Source: Mactra quadrangularis (lineage: Eukaryota > Mollusca > Bivalvia > Venerida > Mactridae). From it: a stretch of 64,000 nucleotides of DNA. Below, one piece after another: positions 55,699 through 64,000 of this stretch. Position numbers and translations under genes: made by a program. Positions within the stretch are counted from its first letter, which is position 1. Each line of letters starts with the position of its first letter. The stretch is from positions 21,670,938 to 21,734,937 of the forward strand of contig CM046295.1 of the NCBI GenBank assembly GCA_025267735.1, given 5' to 3'. Below the pieces are notes generated by a model, which was not told the DNA's origin, made no database searches, and saw only the letters and a program-made list of their open reading frames with translations.

Positions 55699-58600
55699 TC
55701 AAACAGAAAATCTTGATTTATGCTGCTCAACCAACTGTTGTGTTGGAGGAGGTTCAATTGGTGCTATAGTTCTACTGATCATCCTGGGGTCTGATGGTGA
55801 TAAAGTAATCCTTCTATACATTCCCTTATTGTCTGTTATTCTTCTGTATAGCGCATTTGTAAATATGTCATCCACATACAGGTATGACTTCTTCTCCTTA
55901 TAAGGGTACACTGACCATCTCCCAGACTTTTTATTATAATGTCTGTGATATCTGAAAAAATAAAGTCAGTTGTACAGGAAGATGCAAATTGTTAACACAG
56001 ACGACATTTTTCACAGTGTAATTTGTTCTTTTTATAAAGGTTAATATTAAACTTCAAATTTAAACGTGGAAATCCCAAAAGCTGTTTATCACTTGAATAC
56101 ACTCGGTTTATGAATATCATATAATTTTAATATACAGCATATCCTTGATGCATCACCTTTCTATCTTGTCATTTAATTCTTGCGTTTCCAGGTCAATATT
56201 AAAGTAAGGAAGTTATACAATGGTCAGCTTGCCTAAACAAGATTTTCTTGCCCCCCCTACCAGTACTCTTCTACCTTCCCATTTGAGCAGAAGCTTCTCC
56301 ATATAACTAATAGGAGACAAATAAATATCATGTTCAAATTTTAATGAAAGGGTATAACAACCTATGTGATATAAGAACCAGCAATCCCTCTTCAGAAACA
56401 AGTTTTTAAATCTAGTGTGTACAGACAGGGTCGCACGTCCAGTCAGTTTGATATAAATGAAACAAGAACCAAAGATGTAAATCTGACCTAGTAGAACCAT
56501 CTTTGTTTTTCAAGATACCTCTCCCAGCATTGTTGTTGTGGTCTAGTGCTGCTAGTAAATTTCTAGCCCTGTAAACAGGAGGTGTATATGCATATCTCTT
56601 GGCACAGTACATAAGAATATGTTGATGAAAAACTTCTAAATCTGCTGTACTTCTGCAAATAGAAATGTGAACAGCAAGTTTTTTAACGAGTTCAGTCAGC
56701 ACACAATCATAGGAAAAGTTATGCAAAAAAATTAAAATAAGATCATTTACACATTTACACATTCATACAGATCTGTTACTTGTCTTTTTAAAAATGGGGG
56801 CATTTAATGAAAGTTGCCCTCCTGCGTGATTCATTCTGCAATACAGTCAAACCTGTGACCTTCACTCGGAGTTAGCCAAAAAAGTCACATTAGACAGAGG
56901 GTCACAATATGCAGGGTACAAATACAACTCAAGTTTTGTGTACACTATTTACTTGACAAGCTATTCAGAAGTACAATGTTTCCAACACAAAAGTTAATGT
57001 TAAAAATGTTGAAAATCTATAAAATGTATAAAATCTATAAAACCTACAAAATCTATAAAATCTATAAAATACATGTTGCCCTAAGAAAACAAGTCTTTAT
57101 CAAGTTTTTGTGGCATTTGAGGTCCTGCTTGAGAAAAAGTCATTAATTTGTGTCTGTTTGCTTTTCACTAACGACAGTCCTACTATTTTGTCACTCATAA
57201 TGGCGGCTTAATCCATTAGTTCAACATTTGCCGTATGTTGGGAATATAATTTAAGTTTGGATGCTAAGTCTATTGTTTCCGATGTTGTTGGAACAGGAAT
57301 TTGGCTATCTCCTCTCCCTTGACTCGGTCCTATTACACAGAGTCAGATGCATTTTCAGCCTCAATTTCATAGGTCGCTTGTCACATTAGACAGAGGATTG
57401 TAATATACAGGTTTAATATATAGGAAAATGTCACGGGAGTCTTCAATTTAGGTCGCAATAGACAGATAGTCACATTATACAGAGGGTCGCTAAGGCAGGT
57501 TTGTATTTGGCAAAAATATTTTTCTGCGCAAAAAGTAGGTCACTTTTATATATGTGTAGGTGTCGCTTCAAGTGAAATTACCGAAAAGTGAAAATAAAAC
57601 GGTACCCGATTTAACATGGAAATAGATCGAACGAGTATGAATGATGATATCTGCATGACAAAAATCTTTTAATGAAAGGTTTCCATAACCCTTAAAATAG
57701 TTTTTTATGGCAAAAAAATACTGGAAATTTTGTTAAAACTCTCATCCTTATAAATACAAAAAAGCATTACTTTAAAACAGTAGCTTACCTGAAGTTTAAG
57801 AAATAGTCTACTTTCTTCAAGAGTCTCTTATCTAGCACAACTTCTGCTAGATCCTTCAAAATGTGATGATGTTTAGAAGGATCAAGCCATTGTTTATCCC
57901 TTTCACTGTCTATAGCACCATGGAAACATTTATTCACGCCTCCTCCAGAAAATCCAACCCATTCATGCTGGTTTGTTATATGGTGCAGGACACTTCGCCA
58001 TATACCCTACAACAATTTTAGCAAATTAAACAAGTTGGTGAATAGTGAATTGACTTTTGAATTTGGTAAATCCTAATAACTCATACACAGGCATTAATTA
58101 CAAACTCGCAATCATTTAATATTATCAAGCGTGAGTCCAACCTGATTAATACAATCAAATACAGAATATACCTTAATTTTAACCATAGAGACTGTAAATT
58201 TGGTCAATTAAGGAACAGCTGTATTGAATGAACTCCAAGTGACCTTTGACACCAGATACTCAGAATCAATAGGGCACAACGGCTATTCATACAATGAATA
58301 TTGTGAACTTAGGAACAGGTCTTCTTGCTTAGCAATGTCCACAGACTTCTTTATCAAATTAAATTAGTAAGAAGATTCATTAAAATATTTGCACAGTACA
58401 GATTTTTTTAAAAATGGATAAGATAAATTGTCTGTTCAGAAACTTGGATTGATAAAAAAAACAATAAAAAATGCTTACAATGAATTCTGAATAATTCTCT
58501 GCTTTCTGACAAGAAAACCAAAAATGGTTTATAATATCTCTGTTCCAATTGATCAGTATGGAGTTCTGTTTCTTCTGAGATATCTAAAAGAAATAAGTTT

Positions 58601-61600
58601 GCAGTAAAACATATTTCAAACAAATGAGTGCACCTTTCTTTCTTTAATGTTTTCATGTAGTTCTATGAGTAACCCCAATATTTTTTTGTAAAAGTCCCAT
58701 AACAAAAGTACTTAGATAGCACAATTTGTTGTGGACACTGAAGACTTATTTGTAGCAGATATTTCAGCAGATTTTTTCACTAAATGAAAGGCAGACATAC
58801 TGATGAGTCATGTTTTGAATATTTTTTTTCACTTCATCTGAATAAACAGTGTTCACAATACATTGTTCTTTGTGTTAAAGCCAACATCTAGACTCACATC
58901 TTCTGTTAACAACTGTATACTAATTGACATAAAAACTATATATATAGCTAATTTTGAGCTTACAACCCTCCGTAAGAGAATTATTAATATGATTTGAAGT
59001 AAGCAACTATTGTCAATCTAAGTAAAAAAGTCCATAAATTGATAATTACAATTAGTAACCTTTGTCTGCCATAAAATGTATCATTCATATTGAAAGCTAA
59101 AGAACATCACCAAGCAACAAAGCAATGCATTAAAGTTAACAAATCATAAATTCATAACAAAAACATTTGTCTTTCAACACTGCTGGGGGCTAAAATATAT
59201 AAGTTTCAGCCGATTGGTGGATAGCAACATGGATACTTACTTTCACTAATTTCTTTCCTAAATTCTTAGCCACATGCCATATATCATACGAGTGTTTGAT
59301 GTCTTGGTAATCTTTTTCTAAAATTACAAATTCAACAAAATAGCAATGAAAGCATGTTGCTAAAGCTGTATTAAAATGAAACAAATCTGCACATAAAAAG
59401 GATAAGATAAATGTGTGACTATAACAGTTTCTTCAATAAAATAACATGTTGAGCATACTAAACATTTTGGATGTATCAAAGATTCTGATTGCATTTATTA
59501 TTGGTAAAAGCACAAAAAAGGTTCATTCAATGCCATGATAAGATGCATAGATACATTTCATATTTTAATCTGTATCCAAATTTACCACATGCACTCTAAG
59601 GTGCCCTTGAATTTGAAGTGATTTCTATGAAGACAAGGAAAGTAAAATGCAGATGCTGCCTTCATACATGTACTTTCAACATAACTTTTCATGTATGGTG
59701 GGCATAATTACAAAATAATTAATCTTCACAATCAATTATTCTGATACATAAAGATGCCATCATTCATTCATGCATCAGTATCAGTATTGAAGAATATTGA
59801 TTTTGAAAACAAATAGATTACAAATAAACATACTCATTACAGCAGTAATTCCAGTGTGAGCATCAGTCACAACCTCTCTTACTCTAAGTCCATCATCAAT
59901 AGCAGAAGTAATGGCAGACACAAATCCTTGTTTTTCCATGTTAACTGATTTGCGTCCAGTTTGTCTCTTGTCAATGGTTTTCAGGGAAACGATTTTCTTA
60001 GTATTTGAGTCCATTAGAGTATATGAACAATACTGGGCACAATATCCGGGACTGTCATTTCTTCCATCACCTGAAATTATTGCAAAGAATTACAAATTGA
60101 TTTACAAAGTAAGAAATGATACACTTAAGTGAAGTAATTTTTAAATCAAATATAAATCATTAGAATCCATTCGACACACATCAAACATCAATTCATAGTA
60201 TGCGTAAGCTTACATTTTTGCTGAACGCAATCTACAGGAGTAAAATGAAGTAAAAAAAGTAATTGCATTTTATAGCCTGAGTTTCAAAAAAGTGCGGTTT
60301 AAAGTCTGCTTCCATCTAGATGTTCAGCCGAGTTTCATGCTTACACAGGTTCATCAACTTTACAGCTATAACACCTTGTCAACGGGCATTGGGTATCTAT
60401 CAATCATTCTCCCAGGAGTGTCTTTTAACACAGCGTAGTGCAGCCAACACTTCAGCGCAACAGAAGAATACCGTCTTTGCAGGTACCCATTTACACCTGG
60501 TAGGAGTGATGCAATCACAGGTACATTTCTTGCTCAAGAAAATTAGTTCCCGATATGAGGCTCAAACCCGGGACCTCTTAATCCTTAAGTGTGCGTTACG
60601 AGGCAACCTAACTGATGAAAATGTGTCTGGAAGTTCCTAACAAGTAAGTAACACATTGTTTTTCCGTTACATGATACACATGGGTTACATGATACACATG
60701 GACATATTCAGACAGCAAAAAGAAGATACTCATTAAAATTGTTAGGATAATGAAATATAATTTATCATCATAACTAACCTAACAAAACAATATCTTGGTC
60801 TCTCAAACTTTCAATAACATCCTTTACGTTGTTGTTCCATGCCTCATCAATAGCAGGCAGAACATATTCCCTTTGAATGCTGTGAAACCTTTGGGCTGAT
60901 GGAAACTTCAGTTTAAGCTGATTTGCCCAAAAAACCAGCTTACTAAAGTTGTTCCCTGAAGTCAAAATGCTTGAACAGATAAGGAAATCACCACTGTGAA
61001 CTTTCCTATTCAACAATGGTTGGGAGCACCATTTCTTCACAATATGTTTCTGAACACATGTCTGAAAAATACAAATACGTGCCTGAACTCATGATGCTTA
61101 TTAAAATTTTCAATGTCCTATATTTTCAAAACAAGAGGTACATACAATTATATGCAACCCTTAAAAATGTCCATTTACAAATTCATATTTCACATGTTTG
61201 ATAGTTAGCACTTTCTTCAGTCCAATATAGTAAGAATTAGACTAACATATATCTTGAATCATAACCTGAACAGAGTGTCAAACAATTACAAGGACAGTGC
61301 CTGTTTGATGTAAAATATATTTGTTATGGAACTATTTCAAAATCACTGAACACCTTTACTATTGCTAAGATTAAGAGAACCATGACCTTTGACAAAAATT
61401 GATAGGAGTCTTCAACAGGTCAAGGCAAGCTTCTGTGCTTGGTTCAAACCTGATAGCTGAGTCCGTAGCAGGCAAGACTACTGATTGAGCAATTGTAGGT
61501 TTGATTCCTGCTTGGGGCATACTTTCATGGAGTTAGGTCATAGAATTATTTTTACGCCCATACTCATACCTTTCTACCAATGATTTATAATTATGTCAGG

Positions 61601-63635
61601 CAGTTGTCGGTCACTTGACGAATATATGCACTTAGTAGGTGGTATAGTTAAATCCAGAAATTTAACATTTCCTGAAGTGAATATGTAGACTGACAGCTGT
61701 TAATTAACCTATACAGTGTGTTGGTACAAGGTCAAACCAAGCATAGCTAACAATGTGAAGTGTTCCAACAGTAACGGGGGATAGGCTGTCCTTAACATCA
61801 AAGTCCATGACACATGACTAAATATGCTCCTTCGATTCAAGTCAAGAGAAAGCAAAGAGGAATTTAGAATGATGGTATGCAATATACTACAAAACGATTT
61901 TTACTGTAATGTAACACTCTTAGTGTTAATATATCATATGCTAATAAAAGACAATGTAAAACACAACTCTTGTATAACTAAACCATCTTACCCATTCAAT
62001 ATGTATAGCTGATCCAATAAATTTATGGGCCATAGACACAGGAGATGTGCATGAAGAGCAAATAAAGGTTCCATATGCAGCTAGAGATAACAATTGTCTG
62101 ACAAAAACAATACATTTCTCTGCCTTTGTCAGTTGTACACATTCTTCTTTTGTATCAATGGTTACTAATCCCTCTTCATATACATCACTTTCATCTGTTT
62201 CTTCTTCATTCTCTAACTCTTCTTCTAAATTGAACTCCATTTCTTCAAAAGAAACTTCTGAAGCTGCATTATTTACTTCCTCTGGCCTGTAAATATTCGT
62301 GTAAAAAGGACAGTTCATTAACAAATCTTGGCAAGTAATAAACATTGAATATAATATACATCAACAGGGGATCATATCAAAATTGAAGTGAAATGTGAAC
62401 TTTGTGAAAAATATTTCCCCCTTCATGCATTTTATAATGATTTCAGTTTAGTTGTAACAATCTTTATCTCAGTCAGTCACATTTATCACACGCAGCATTC
62501 AATCCTCCAAAAATGCCAAGATACATTCCTCATTGAGTACTTGTCAAGACTTTTTTTTCCATATGAAGTCCCTGTGACCTTGACCTTTGACACCGGGGGT
62601 CTCAGAACCTACAGGAAATACTCTTTTCTGCAGGGCTATCCTCACTTAAAAATTTAATAAACCAATGTATATCCATTGTAAAGTCATCATTCCAACATGA
62701 AATTCAAGTTACACGGTGATACAACTGTTTAGGTGAAATCTTAACAAATTCATTATCAACAACAACCAGACTTTAAACCCGAGAAAGAAAATGCAACTAA
62801 GTGTATAATCTACTAATTCAAACATATTCAAGAAACAAATTCAATTGAAATAGTTTGGAAAGAGTATGCATTACATCGGGATACAATCTTTCTGATCAAA
62901 TTTTGACTATTTCCATATCCATAGCAACCAAAATCTTAGTAAGAAAAAGAAAGACAATGGTGTGCATATATTCTACCAGTTGCAATGTATTCACATACCA
63001 AGGTTCAGCAAATTAATTTGGATTGTTTTTCAATATTGACGGATCCAGATTAAAGCGGACATGACAACAGACGGATGGAGTATTCACCTATAGTCCCCTA
63101 CGGTGTAAACATCGGTATGGGGACTAATAAGTCATATCCTTGCCACATGAACTGTACATAAATCTAGGCAGAACAATTGTTGAGCTTTTTTCTGGACAAT
63201 CTTTTTCAATATGAAATCTTGATTACTTTGACCTATGACCTTACGGCCTCAAACTCAATAGGGCCTTGACACAATAGTTTACGGTACAATGAATGCTCCA
63301 ACCTCTTATTTCAATCTTTAAAGCATCAGCTCAAATGAGCATTCATCTACATATATGCAGATAGAATCTGACTAATTGTTTGAATAGACCTTTTATTAGA
63401 GTGGCAAGGCATAAGACAAAGCAATTTTGAACATATATTCAATATGAAAAGAGAGCTATACAAATGTTACAATGTTATACAAATATAATATCAATAATGA
63501 CAATAAAAAGGTAAATCAGATAAATTTAAATATAAATCTTACAGCACTGCAGTTAATAAAATACTTGGTTCATAGTCAGATTCAGAACTATCCTCATCAC
63601 TTTCATCATTCTCATCTGACAGTTCAATAGACAAA
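55699..63635 (-). CDS. DDE-transposase-like protein, 9 exons in window, 5' end missing
   Basis: Exons in transcript order: 63635-63543, 62286-61992, 61061-60779, 60070-59834, 59317-59241, 58583-58479, 58006-57789, 56652-56488, 55942-55699 (TGA). All have GT/AG borders and matching phases, and give 571 residues without a stop. The start lies beyond the window or in an unseen exon. The N-terminal part is acidic (ELSDENDESDEDSSESD; EEELENEEETDESD). Then come Cys pairs (FICSSC; residues about 95-110), and a catalytic-core-like stretch: GDGRNDSPGYCAQYC (first Asp), EVVTDAHTGI (second Asp), HSYDIWHVAKNLGKKL, INHFW, FHGAIDSERDKQWLD, CAKRYAYTPPVYRARNLLAA and GRWSVYP. I recall the same motif order in a large family of uncharacterised animal proteins usually explained as transposase-derived. 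The third acidic residue is not assigned. Eight spliced introns are unusual for an active DNA transposon and fit domestication, but do not prove it. Confidence 0.8.
56843..57505. mobile_element. cagtcaaacctg element in an intron of the DDE-like gene
   Basis: The left end acagtcaaacctgtgacctt and right end gggtcgctaaggcaggtttg are imperfect inverted repeats. Inside, 'gtcacattagacagaggg' recurs several times. The partial relative at 45186-45342 shares both ends. Confidence 0.7.
57005..57075 (+). repeat. (aaaatctataaaatctat)n simple repeat
   Basis: About seven units of 9-10 bp (aaaatctat, with acctac and gtata variants) lie inside the 56843-57505 element. Confidence 0.75.
60480..60640 (-). mobile_element. 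tRNA-headed SINE-E, copy 2
   Basis: It aligns with 40027-40187: caggtacccatttacacctg, catttcttgctcaagaaaat and aaacccgggacctctt. On the minus strand the B-box-like ggtttgagcc precedes the body. The head is decayed. It lies in the intron of the DDE-like gene between exons at 61061-60779 and 60070-59834. Confidence 0.65.
61450..61745 (+). mobile_element. SINE-A copy, diverged
   Basis: The head 'gatagctgagtccgtagcag', B-box-like 'aggtttgattcctg', gggcatactttcatggagtt, gttgtcggtcact and tail (cagtgtgttggtacaaggtc) follow the SINE-A order with many changes. It is inserted opposite to the DDE-like gene, in its intron. Confidence 0.75.
62300..63540. other. Intron of the DDE-like gene, nothing firm
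   Basis: Between the exons at 63635-63543 and 62286-61992 I see only scattered 'tgacctttgac' fragments (62575-62595, 63225-63240), probably eroded repeats, and no exon with open frame and splice borders. Confidence 0.45.
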
Positions 63636-64000
63636 CTAAAAAGATAAATAAAATATGTACAGTGAAAACACTCTACATCAACAGAAATAAAAATGAAATA
63701 GATTCAACAGTGTTATACATCACCTTTCCCACTACTAAGTTTTGAGAAAAAAGAAATTTAAATCATTTCTTGAGTTCTGATGACAACTTTTGTATTTTTT
63801 CAAGTATTGTATTTGAAGAAAAATATATAAAAAATCATGAATACAACAAAGTGATAATGTCTCCACTCGTCAACCCCATGGTGAGTACTGTAGTATATAT
63901 CTTAAACACATGCATGTATTACAAATTGAATGTTTTACAAAAATAATCATAGAATAACTGTGATACTGATACATAAATAAACTAGTATGAAAACCAGTGA

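Noticed and set aside
62047..62292. Ser-rich plus-strand frame
   Set aside because: Antisense of the acidic exon of the DDE-like gene, which has splice borders and correct phase.

Overview
This is nuclear DNA from an animal. It is AT-rich and intron-rich, and it is dense in short transposable elements. The reading frames are broken into short exons with GT...AG borders, and no operon or bacterial signal is present. The dispersed repeats look most like those of a bivalve mollusc: a tRNA-headed SINE with many copies, the 'tagctcgactattc...' element, short elements starting tatacccccgc, and gggagataa-type repeats. I recognise these from memory only, so the taxon is a moderate-confidence inference.

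Four genes can be supported. (1) A complete Sin3 co-repressor gene (+, 3729-27821) has 26 coding exons whose lengths sum to 4077 nt with consistent phases, giving 1358 residues. It carries three PAH domains, the Sin3 co-repressor/HDAC-interaction region and the C-terminal Sin3 domain. (2) A two-exon gene (+, 31525-32341) encodes a small tail-charged single-pass membrane protein resembling SMIM15. (3) A stand-alone P2X7 cytoplasmic 'ballast' zinc-domain gene (+, 46830-51416) has two alternative first coding exons and no channel domain. (4) A multi-exon gene (-, 63635-55699, 5' end outside the window) encodes a DDE-transposase-like protein with GDGR.DSPG, VTDAH and DIWH..KN motifs. Genes 3 and 4 converge, and no other recognisable gene lies between them.

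By region: 1-3.7 kb is upstream of Sin3 and holds a CRE/CCAAT cluster and MITEs. 3.7-29.4 kb is Sin3 and its 3' UTR, with introns full of SINEs, hAT-like MITEs with 8-bp target duplications, Harbinger-like MITEs with TTA duplications, and a LINE remnant split by two copies of another element. 29.5-46.4 kb is gene-poor except for the SMIM15-like gene; it holds nested MITEs, foldback palindromes and SINEs. 46.4-51.8 kb is the P2X7-ballast gene. 52.9-54 kb is a hAT-like element that landed at the edge of a minisatellite. 55.7-63.6 kb is the DDE-like gene.

Sin3 is a scaffold of histone deacetylase complexes and works independently of its neighbours. The most unusual association is the P2X7-type zinc domain next to the DDE-like gene. 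Both are intron-bearing and open, and could be host-domesticated or parts of an intron-bearing transposon lineage. That link is a hypothesis.
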